This document shows positions 1-5,875 of a stretch of DNA of 5,922 nucleotides, one piece after another; position 1 is the stretch's first letter; each line of letters opens with the position of its first letter. The notes below the pieces were generated by a model that searched no databases, was not told the DNA's origin, and was given only the letters and a program-made list of their open reading frames with translations. A program made the position numbers and the translations under genes. Source of the stretch: an uncultured Pseudoflavonifractor sp. (lineage in GTDB: Bacteria; Bacillota; Clostridia; Oscillospirales; Oscillospiraceae); assembly GCA_947383685.1 (NCBI GenBank), contig CANDEE010000080.1, positions 1 to 5,922 of the forward strand. Reading direction: 5' to 3'.

Positions 1-1
1 T

Positions 2-691
2 TTGGAAATGCTTCTCGCCCAGGCGGGCGCACCGCCCGCCGACGGGATGCTCTTTGACCTGGGCGTTTCCTCTCCCCAACTGGACGACCCCGCTCGGGGC
101 TTCTCCTATATGCACGACGCCCCGCTGGATATGCGGATGGATCAAAGTCAACCCCTGACGGCCCGGACGGTGGTCAACCAGTGGCCCCAAGAGGAGCTGC
201 GGCGCATCCTCTACCAATACGGAGAGGAACGGTACGCCCCCGCCATCGCGGGAGCCATCGTCCGGGTCAGGGGACAAAGACCTATTGAAACGACCCTCGA
301 GCTGGTGGACGTGATCCGCTCCGCCATGCCGGCCCAAGCCCTGCGGGAAAAGCAGCACCCCGCTAAGCGGACCTTCCAGGCCATCCGTATTGCCGTCAAC
401 GATGAGTTGACGGCGGCGGAGCGGGTCATCGGGCAGGCGGTACCTCTTTTAAATAAGGGCGGAAGGCTCTGTATCATCACCTTCCATTCTCTGGAGGACC
501 GCATTGTAAAGATGGGATATACCGCCCTGGCCAGGGGTTGCACCTGCCCCCCGGATTTTCCGGTTTGCGTGTGCGGAAAGACGCCCAGCCTGAAGCTGGT
601 AAACAAAAAGCCCATCCTCCCAGGGGAAAAAGAGCTGGAAGAAAACCCCCGCTCCCGCAGCGCCAAGCTGCGGATCGGAGAGAAAATGTAA
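2..691 (+). CDS. rsmH: 16S rRNA (cytosine(1402)-N(4))-methyltransferase RsmH, 5'-truncated
   Basis: RsmH (MraW) uses S-adenosylmethionine to N4-methylate C1402 of 16S rRNA in the decoding centre of the small subunit; it is cytoplasmic and classically the first enzyme gene of dcw clusters. The visible 229 residues carry family motifs in order: FDLGVSSPQLD (fragment residues 18-28), PLDMRMD (41-47), RTFQAIRIAVNDEL (123-136), ITFHSLEDRIVK (159-170), a cysteine-rich CTCPPDFPVCVCG segment (180-192) and the C-terminal NPRSRSAKLR (215-224). Family members are about 310 residues, so roughly 80 N-terminal residues, including the glycine-rich SAM-binding loop, lie upstream of the window. The TTG at 2-4 is an internal leucine codon, not a start. 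The TAA stop (689-691) sits inside a 20-bp inverted repeat, and ftsL begins 37 nt downstream. Family assignment is secure; only the 5' end is missing. Confidence 0.96.
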   Translation: MEMLLAQAGAPPADGMLFDLGVSSPQLDDPARGFSYMHDAPLDMRMDQSQPLTARTVVNQWPQEELRRILYQYGEERYAPAIAGAIVRVRGQRPIETTLELVDVIRSAMPAQALREKQHPAKRTFQAIRIAVNDELTAAERVIGQAVPLLNKGGRLCIITFHSLEDRIVKMGYTALARGCTCPPDFPVCVCGKTPSLKLVNKKPILPGEKELEENPRSRSAKLRIGEKM

Positions 692-705
692 AGTAAACTT
701 TACAT
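686..705. promoter_or_regulatory. Perfect 20-bp inverted repeat, candidate operator, overlapping the rsmH stop
   Basis: The left arm ATGTAAAGT (686-694) and right arm ACTTTACAT (697-705) are exact reverse complements separated by AA. The AT-rich dyad stands out against G+C-rich flanks, overlaps the TAA stop of rsmH and lies 23 nt before the ftsL start. The symmetry and spacing fit a homodimeric repressor site. As RNA it could form a short AU-rich hairpin with a 4-nt loop, but there is no following U-run, so a terminator is unlikely. I do not recognise the cognate regulator. The symmetry is seen directly; the operator role is inference. Confidence 0.45.
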
Positions 706-720
706 ACAGGAAAGAGAAGT

Positions 721-726
721 GAGGAG
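721..726 (+). promoter_or_regulatory. Ribosome binding site of ftsL with unusually short spacing
   Basis: GAGGAG is the only good Shine-Dalgarno match before the ftsL ATG at 729, but only two bases (AA) separate them, well below the usual 5-9. A weaker AGGAAAGAG lies at 708-716, which is rather far away. No better in-frame start follows early in the gene, and the N-terminal sequence looks like a normal start, so the ATG is kept. Translation may be suboptimal or coupled to rsmH. Confidence 0.5.
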
Positions 727-728
727 AA

Positions 729-1265
729 ATGACGGAGACCGTAAAGCGGGCCAGCTATGACCCCTACCGGACCCTGAATTACCAGTACGACGGCTCCGCC
801 GTCCGCATTCCAGAGGAGGAAGAAGTCCTTCGCCCCGCTCCCCGGGTCCGTCCCCGGAATCAGGAGATCGCCCGTCCCAAGGTGGCGGTGCGTCCGGCGG
901 GAAAGGTATCCCTGTTTGCCGTAGCCGGGTTTGGCGCGGTGGCGGTGCTGGCGGTGCTGATCCTCATGAGCTATATCCAGCTTTCCACAATCTCCGGCGA
1001 AGTGGTGGACCTTAAGACTCAGATGACCCAGCTCCAGGGCGAGGAGGCCACCCTCCGGGCCAGATATGAGCTGGCCTATGACCTGGGCGCCATTGAAAAG
1101 GCGGTGACCTCGGACGGCTCTATGAGCCGTCCCCAGGCAGGCCAGATGGTCTATGTGGATTTGACTGAGCCTGACAGTGTGGTGATTTATAATCCGACCG
1201 AGGCCTCCGGTGGCTTTCTGGGCAGCCTGGAGGAAATCGTGGGCAGTGTACTGTCATATTTCTAA
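729..1265 (+). CDS. ftsL: Cell division protein FtsL-like, bitopic septum-formation protein
   Basis: This is a 178-residue predicted bitopic membrane protein. It has a charged, proline- and arginine-rich cytoplasmic N-terminus (1-59), one transmembrane helix (about 60-84, from KVSLFAVAGFG to SYIQL), then a heptad-like region (about 87-115, STISGEVVDLKTQMTQLQGE) typical of the FtsL/DivIC coiled coil. A motif around 119-145 (LGAIEKAVTSDGSM, then GQMVYVDL) matches the Gly-Met-x-x-Pro and Q-hydrophobic-Y pattern of Firmicutes FtsL. FtsL acts in the divisome with DivIC/FtsB and the septal PBP. Primary sequence is poorly conserved in this family, so the call leans on topology and on position between rsmH and the PBP gene. 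The C-terminal tail (about 160-178) is an extra hydrophobic or amphipathic stretch. A 9-bp tandem duplication (941-958) encodes AVLAVL inside the membrane helix. It ends in TAA. Confidence 0.85.
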   Translation: MTETVKRASYDPYRTLNYQYDGSAVRIPEEEEVLRPAPRVRPRNQEIARPKVAVRPAGKVSLFAVAGFGAVAVLAVLILMSYIQLSTISGEVVDLKTQMTQLQGEEATLRARYELAYDLGAIEKAVTSDGSMSRPQAGQMVYVDLTEPDSVVIYNPTEASGGFLGSLEEIVGSVLSYF

Positions 1266-1334
1266 GCCTAGCCGGCATATGATTTTGAGAACTCCAAAGA
1301 AAAAATAGGCCGCCCAGGCGGTCAGCAAAGAAAA

Positions 1335-1367
1335 GAGGGCGTAAGAAACCATATTTCTTACGCCCTT
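1335..1367 (-). terminator. Strong intergenic hairpin between ftsL and the PBP gene; terminator-like only on the minus strand
   Basis: AGGGCGTAAGAAA (1336-1348) and TTTCTTACGCCCT (1354-1366) form a perfect 13-bp stem around the 5-nt loop CCATA; a G-U pair (1335/1367) can extend it in RNA of the + strand. Read on the minus strand, the stem is followed by a pyrimidine-rich tail, CTTTTCTTTG, as in an imperfect intrinsic terminator. Read on the + strand, only TTGTGTGATG follows, so it is a poor terminator there. In the sense mRNA it would sit 23 nt before the GTG of the PBP and immediately upstream of its ribosome binding site, so it could instead act as an attenuator, processing site or 5'-end stabiliser. 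The structure is certain; the function is not known. Confidence 0.5.
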
Positions 1368-1375
1368 GTGTGATG

Positions 1376-1383
1376 AAGGGGGG
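1376..1383 (+). promoter_or_regulatory. Ribosome binding site that selects the GTG start of the PBP gene
   Basis: AAGGGGGG lies six bases upstream of the GTG at 1390-1392 and resembles the AAGGAGG consensus. The longer in-frame alternative, TTG at 1366, would start at the edge of the hairpin stem with no Shine-Dalgarno sequence in front, and the ribosome binding site would fall inside the coding region. The GTG start is therefore preferred. Confidence 0.7.
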
Positions 1384-1389
1384 AAAACA

Positions 1390-3801
1390 GTGGAAAATCC
1401 CAACAGAGGGGAGCAGTATGGCTCCGCACAGAATCCCTCGGAGCGGAAGCCAAACGTGACCATTTTCCGCCGAACCGTTTTTCTGATGGTGATATTCGGT
1501 ATCGCCACTTTTTTACCCCTTTTCTATAAGCTCTATACCATCCAGATTCGGGACCACGCCATGTACCAGCAGAAGGCCATCGACCAGCAGACGATGGATA
1601 ACCCTGTTTCCGCCAACCGGGGGGATATTTTGGACTGCAGCGGCAACGTGCTGGCCATGTCCGCCACGGTTTATGATGTGATCCTCTCTCCCAAAGACTT
1701 TGAGGCGCTCCAGGAGCGCTGGGACGATAAATATACCAACGACGAGGGGAAGGTCCTTACCGAAAAGAACGGCTATTACCCCCGGCCCGAGGTGGAGGAT
1801 GTGTCCTCCGCCTTATCCGCCATTCTGGGCCTGGACCCGGAGGGAGTGCTGAAAAAGCTGGAGAAAAATTCCTATTACGAAATTGCCGCCAGCCGGGTGG
1901 AGGACGAGGTGGCCGACGAGGTGCGGAACCTTATCAAAGATAAGCATTTGTCCAACAGCATCCTTTTGATCCCTACCGCCAAGCGGTATTACCCCTACGG
2001 CTCTCTGGCGTCCCAATTGATCGGCTGGGTGAATTGGAAAAACGACAACCGGGGGGCTTACGGCATGGAGGCCCTTTACGAGGAGGAGCTGGCGGGAGAG
2101 ACAGGACGGGTCGTCACCGCCAAGGACGCCTCGGGCAAGGAGATGAAGTACTCCTTCCAGGATTACTATGACGCCTCGGACGGCAATACCCTCCACCTGA
2201 CGGTGGACGCCACCATTCAATACTACTGCCAGCGTATTCTGGAAAAGGGCATTGAAATGTTTGATGTGCAAAACGGCGGCTTTGTCATCGCCATGGACCC
2301 CAAGACAGGGGCCATCAAGGCGTGGGCCAACTCTCCCAACTATGACCTGAACGACCCCTGGACGGTGACAGACCCGGTGCTGAGCCAGTACCTGGAGACG
2401 GTGCAGAATGACCCCGCCGCCAAGGAGGACGCCTATACAGAAGCCCTGAAAGATACCCAGAACCGCCAGTGGAGAAATAAGGCCATGAACGACTCCTATG
2501 AGCCTGGTTCCACCTTCAAATCCATGGTGCTGGCGGCGGCCCTGGAGGAGGGAGTTATCAATGAAAACTCCACCTATTACTGCCCTGGCTATTACAAAGT
2601 GGGAAATGAGAGCATTAGCTGCTCCAAAAAGGATGGCCACGGAAGCCAGGACCTGGCTCTGGCGGTGGCAAACTCCTGTAACCCCGCTTTTATGATGATT
2701 GGGCAGGCTCTGGGGGCAGAAAAATTCTATACCTATCTGGAGGACTTCGGATTCCTGGAAAAGACGGGGATCGATATGCAGGGCGAGGGCAACAGTATCG
2801 TCTGGAAGCGGAACATTTTTACCGCTCCCAGTACCCAGCAGAACGCCTATCTGGCCACCGCCTCCTTTGGGCAGGGGTTTCAGGCTACCCCTATCCAGCT
2901 CATTACGGCGGCCTCGGCGGTCATCAACGGCGGCCATCTGATGCAGCCCTATGTAATGCAGTCCATTACCGCGCCTGACGGAGCCATCCTGCGGCAGACC
3001 CAGCCTACCGAGGTGCGGCAAGTGGTCAGCGAGGAGACCTCCCAACGGTGCCGGACGATCCTGGAGGGCGTCGTCAACGGCGGTACGGGCAAGCGGGCCT
3101 ATATTCCCGGCTACCGCATCGGCGGCAAGACCGGTTCCTCCGAAACGGTAGAGAGCCGTCGGGGCGAGGACCGAACCATCGTGTCCTTCCTGGGCTTTGC
3201 TCCCGCCGACGATCCCCAGATCGTGGTGCTGCTGGCCTACGACGCACCCAAGCCGGCGTATCACGGAAGCAACGTTACCAAGGATGACTACTACATTTCC
3301 GGCGGCAACATGGCGGCGGTCATGGCGGGAGAGCTGCTGGAGGATATTTTGGACCACATGGGCATAGAAAAGACCTACACCGAGGCGGAGCGGGCCAAAA
3401 TCGACGTGACCGTACCCAAGGTGGTGGGACAGACCGCCCAGATCGGCAGGGAGGCGGCCCAGAACATGGGCTTCTCGGTCCGCACCGTGGGCGAGGGAGA
3501 GCTGGTGACGGCCCAAATTCCCAGCGGCGGCGCGGTAATTCCCAGCGGCAGCGAAATCATCCTGTATCTGGGAGAGGAAAAGCCCACCGATATGGTGACA
3601 GTCCCCGATGTGCGGGGCAAGACCGCGGCTCAGGCCCAGGAAATTCTGGCCCGGAGTGGGCTGTACCTGAAGGTGAGCGGTTCCAGCAGCTATATGTCCT
3701 CCAACGCCATTGTAGCCGGACAGGAGCTGAATGTGGGTACTCAGGTGGAGCGGGGCACCGTGGTGGTGTGCCTGTTCTCGGATAATACCATGGTAGACTA
3801 A
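1390..3801 (+). CDS. spoVD: Class B penicillin-binding protein with two C-terminal PASTA domains (SpoVD/FtsI type peptidoglycan D,D-transpeptidase)
   Basis: This 803-residue enzyme cross-links peptidoglycan stem peptides on the outer face of the membrane. Numbered from the GTG: a short cytoplasmic tail, one membrane anchor (about 30-46, VFLMVIFGIATFLPLFY), a PBP dimerisation domain starting near ANRGDILD (75-82), and a transpeptidase domain with all three active-site motifs: STFK (374-377, nucleophile Ser374), SCN (429-431) and KTGS (580-583). PASTA domains follow at about 673-729 (starting VTVPKVVG) and 736-797 (starting VTVPDVRG). Cys411 and Cys430 match the position and 19-residue spacing of the redox-active pair of Bacillus subtilis SpoVD, which favours SpoVD over PBP2B, although two PASTA domains are PBP2B-like. 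It is longer than either Bacillus protein, partly through an acidic/Gln-rich segment (about 325-362) just before the SxxK motif. It is the only class B PBP gene here, so it may serve division as well as sporulation. murE starts 59 nt downstream. Confidence 0.93.
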   Translation: MENPNRGEQYGSAQNPSERKPNVTIFRRTVFLMVIFGIATFLPLFYKLYTIQIRDHAMYQQKAIDQQTMDNPVSANRGDILDCSGNVLAMSATVYDVILSPKDFEALQERWDDKYTNDEGKVLTEKNGYYPRPEVEDVSSALSAILGLDPEGVLKKLEKNSYYEIAASRVEDEVADEVRNLIKDKHLSNSILLIPTAKRYYPYGSLASQLIGWVNWKNDNRGAYGMEALYEEELAGETGRVVTAKDASGKEMKYSFQDYYDASDGNTLHLTVDATIQYYCQRILEKGIEMFDVQNGGFVIAMDPKTGAIKAWANSPNYDLNDPWTVTDPVLSQYLETVQNDPAAKEDAYTEALKDTQNRQWRNKAMNDSYEPGSTFKSMVLAAALEEGVINENSTYYCPGYYKVGNESISCSKKDGHGSQDLALAVANSCNPAFMMIGQALGAEKFYTYLEDFGFLEKTGIDMQGEGNSIVWKRNIFTAPSTQQNAYLATASFGQGFQATPIQLITAASAVINGGHLMQPYVMQSITAPDGAILRQTQPTEVRQVVSEETSQRCRTILEGVVNGGTGKRAYIPGYRIGGKTGSSETVESRRGEDRTIVSFLGFAPADDPQIVVLLAYDAPKPAYHGSNVTKDDYYISGGNMAAVMAGELLEDILDHMGIEKTYTEAERAKIDVTVPKVVGQTAQIGREAAQNMGFSVRTVGEGELVTAQIPSGGAVIPSGSEIILYLGEEKPTDMVTVPDVRGKTAAQAQEILARSGLYLKVSGSSSYMSSNAIVAGQELNVGTQVERGTVVVCLFSDNTMVD

Positions 3802-3860
3802 AGACTGTTATGGGAGGTAGAGAGAAAGACCCCGCCTAATCTGATGGGTGAGGTGTTCCT

Positions 3861-5288
3861 ATGCTTCTGGGTAAGCTGCTGGAGGGCACGGGCTATACAG
3901 GTCCCGCAGCCCTTGACATGGAAATCGGGGGAATCTCCTACGATACCAGGACCATAAAGCCGGGGGAGCTGTTCGTGGCTCTCCGGGGATACAAGACAGA
4001 CGGGCATCAGTATGTGGATGAGGCCCGCGCCCGGGGAGCCGCCGCCGTGGTGGCGGAGGAGGGGGAGGACGTCCTTCTGGTCCCGGACAGCAGAGCGGCT
4101 CTGGCGGCTCTTTCCGCCAACTGGTTTGGGCATCCCGCCCGGGAGCTGGCGGTGGTGGGGGTCACCGGGACCAACGGAAAGACCACCACTACGACCCTTC
4201 TCTGGGGAATGCTCCAGGAGACTCTGGGCAGCCCGGTGGGGCTGATCGGCACCAATGAAATTCGTGTGGGTGAGGAGGTTTTCCCCGCCCAGCGGACCAC
4301 TCCGGAGAGCTGGGACCTTCAATATTGGCTGCGGCGGATGGTGGAGGCCGGGTGTAGCCATGCGGTCATGGAGGTGTCCTCCCACGCCCTTTGTATGCAC
4401 CGGGTGGACGGGGTACGCTTTGCGGTGGGCGCCTTTACCAACCTGAGCCAGGACCACCTGGATTTTCACAGGACCATGGAGGAATACCGCCGGGCCAAGG
4501 GCCGGCTTTTTGCCCAGAGCGACACCGCCGTAGTGAATCTGGACGACGAGGCGGGACGGTATTACTGGGATGGGATAACGGGAGAGAAACGCTCCTACTC
4601 GGAGAACCGGGAGGAGGCGGACCTGCGGGCAGAAAACCTGCGGCTGGAGCCGTGGGGCGTAGAATTTGAGGCGGTGGCCCAGGAGGAGACGGCCCATGTA
4701 GGCCTGGGTATTCCCGGCGGCTTTACTCTCTACAACGCCCTGTGCGCCCTCTGCTGCGCAAAGGCCCTGGGGCTTCCTCTGGAAAAGGCGGCCGCCTCCC
4801 TGGGCCATGCCCCCGGGGTAAGGGGGCGGATGGAGGTGGTACCCCATGACGGCCCCGGGACGGTCATCATTGATTACGCCCACACTCCCGACGCGCTGGA
4901 AAAGGCCCTTATGACCCTGCGGGATTTCACCCCCGGACGGCTGATCTGCCTTTTTGGCTGCGGCGGGGACCGGGACAGGAGCAAGCGGGCCATTATGGGG
5001 TCAGTGGCCGCCGACTTGGCGGACGTGTGCGTGGTTACCTCCGATAATCCCCGGAGCGAGCCGCCGGAGGCCATTATCGGGGACATCCTGCAGGGTATGG
5101 TGAAGTTTGACAAGGTGAAAATCATAGAGCCGGACCGGGTCCGGGCCATCAGTCTGGGGTTATCCCTGTTAAAAGACGGGGATACTCTCCTGTTGGCGGG
5201 AAAGGGCCACGAGACCTATCAGGAAGTAAACGGGGAAAAGCGGCCTCTGGACGAGAGGGAAATCGTTGCCAAGGCGGAAAACTTGTGA
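3861..5288 (+). CDS. murE: UDP-N-acetylmuramoyl-L-alanyl-D-glutamate--2,6-diaminopimelate ligase MurE
   Basis: MurE is the cytoplasmic ATP-dependent ligase that adds the third stem-peptide residue to UDP-MurNAc-L-Ala-D-Glu. The 475 residues are full length for the family, with three Mur-ligase domains: the N-terminal UDP-binding domain (about 1-95, with GISYDTRTIKPGELFVALRG), the central ATPase domain with P-loop GTNGKTTT (103-110), TTPES (146-150) and EVSSHAL (171-177), and the C-terminal domain from HAPGVRGRM (316-324). Lys213 in RRAKGRLF matches the carbamylated lysine of Mur ligases. DNPR (395-398) is the meso-diaminopimelate specificity motif, which argues against an L-lysine enzyme. The ATG at 3861 is preceded by GAGGTG (3850-3855) at five bases, and the N-terminus MLLGKLLEG aligns with a normal MurE start. 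The TGA stop is at 5286-5288. No unusual or missing key residues were seen. Confidence 0.97.
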   Translation: MLLGKLLEGTGYTGPAALDMEIGGISYDTRTIKPGELFVALRGYKTDGHQYVDEARARGAAAVVAEEGEDVLLVPDSRAALAALSANWFGHPARELAVVGVTGTNGKTTTTTLLWGMLQETLGSPVGLIGTNEIRVGEEVFPAQRTTPESWDLQYWLRRMVEAGCSHAVMEVSSHALCMHRVDGVRFAVGAFTNLSQDHLDFHRTMEEYRRAKGRLFAQSDTAVVNLDDEAGRYYWDGITGEKRSYSENREEADLRAENLRLEPWGVEFEAVAQEETAHVGLGIPGGFTLYNALCALCCAKALGLPLEKAAASLGHAPGVRGRMEVVPHDGPGTVIIDYAHTPDALEKALMTLRDFTPGRLICLFGCGGDRDRSKRAIMGSVAADLADVCVVTSDNPRSEPPEAIIGDILQGMVKFDKVKIIEPDRVRAISLGLSLLKDGDTLLLAGKGHETYQEVNGEKRPLDEREIVAKAENL

Positions 5289-5351
5289 TACAATACCAGA
5301 CTGTGCAAAATTCAGGAGACCCTTAAGACGAAAGAGCTGGAGGACCAAATT

Positions 5352-5875
5352 ATGGGAAGCGTCAACGATACCATATTCGCTATTTTGATTATCACGGCAG
5401 TGAGCTTTGCCATCACCGCCGTGTTGGGGAAGCTGCTGATACCGGCTCTGCGGGCCCTTCACGCCGGACAGTCCATCAAGGAGATCGGCCCCACCTGGCA
5501 TATGTCCAAGCAGGGTACCCCCACCATGGGGGGACTGATGTTCATCATTGCCATTGGCGTAGTTACGGTGTGTTTCGCGTTGGCGGGACATGTGAAAAAC
5601 GGCTATTCCGGCGGCCTCTATGTGTTTGGTTTTGCCCTGATTTTTGGGGCCATCGGCTTTATTGACGACTATATGAAGGTGGTCCATCATCAGAATACGG
5701 GGCTCACCGCCGGGTGGAAGTTCCTGCTCCAGCTTTCCGCCGCCATTCTGATGACGGTGCTGCTGCGGTACGAGGGATATTTGCGGCCCAACCTCTATAT
5801 CCCCTTTACCAGGACCTATATTCCGCTACCCTGGCCGGTGTACATGGTCTTTGCCGCCTTTGTCATGGTAGGGAC
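5352..5875 (+). CDS. mraY: Phospho-N-acetylmuramoyl-pentapeptide-transferase MraY, 3'-truncated by adapter sequence
   Basis: MraY is the polytopic membrane enzyme that transfers phospho-MurNAc-pentapeptide from UDP to undecaprenyl phosphate, giving lipid I. About 174 genuine residues are present of the usual ~320. Visible features are a first membrane helix (about 7-30), the cytoplasmic motif GPTWHMSKQGTPTMGGLMF (46-64), membrane helices near 61-79 and 88-104, the catalytic aspartate pair FIDDYMKV (Asp105, Asp106), the GLTAGWKFLLQ segment (117-127) and further hydrophobic helices. The ATG at 5352 follows GGAGGA (5339-5344) with seven bases between, a good ribosome binding site, and lies 63 nt after murE. 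The C-terminal half, including the third catalytic Asp and the His-rich loop, is absent. The reading frame stays open to the end of the window, but everything after about 5875 is adapter; a family protein would be expected to continue with an Asn-rich motif after MVGT. Confidence 0.95.

Noticed and set aside
2..4. TTG as the start codon of rsmH
   Set aside because: The protein would lack the SAM-binding N-terminal part of a normal RsmH; the frame simply continues upstream of the window.
1161..1193. Promoter-like TTGACT and TATAAT boxes inside the 3' end of ftsL
   Set aside because: The TATAAT is perfect, but the spacer is 21 nt, too long for a normal sigma-A promoter, and the bases code the conserved-looking VIYNPT; chance is likely.
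1813..3516. 567-codon open frame on the minus strand opposite the PBP gene
   Set aside because: It lies wholly antisense to a gene with clear catalytic motifs, shows no recognisable domain, and is expected from G+C-rich codon bias.
3812..3818. Strong Shine-Dalgarno-like GGGAGGT between the PBP gene and murE
   Set aside because: No ATG, GTG or TTG lies at a suitable distance downstream; the overlapping 9-codon frame (ATG at 3810) has no ribosome binding site of its own.
3830..3853. Possible weak stem pairing CCCCGCC with the murE ribosome binding site region
   Set aside because: It needs a mismatch and a G-U pair, with only about six pairs in total; not distinguishable from chance without covariation.
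3798..4883. 361-codon open frame on the minus strand opposite murE
   Set aside because: It is a shadow of the murE coding sequence, rich in Gly/Pro/His/Arg, without motifs or a fitting ribosome binding site.
5286..5354. murE and mraY are in the same frame with no other stop between the murE TGA and the mraY ATG, suggesting a readthrough fusion
   Set aside because: An open run of 21 codons is common by chance, and mraY has its own good ribosome binding site.
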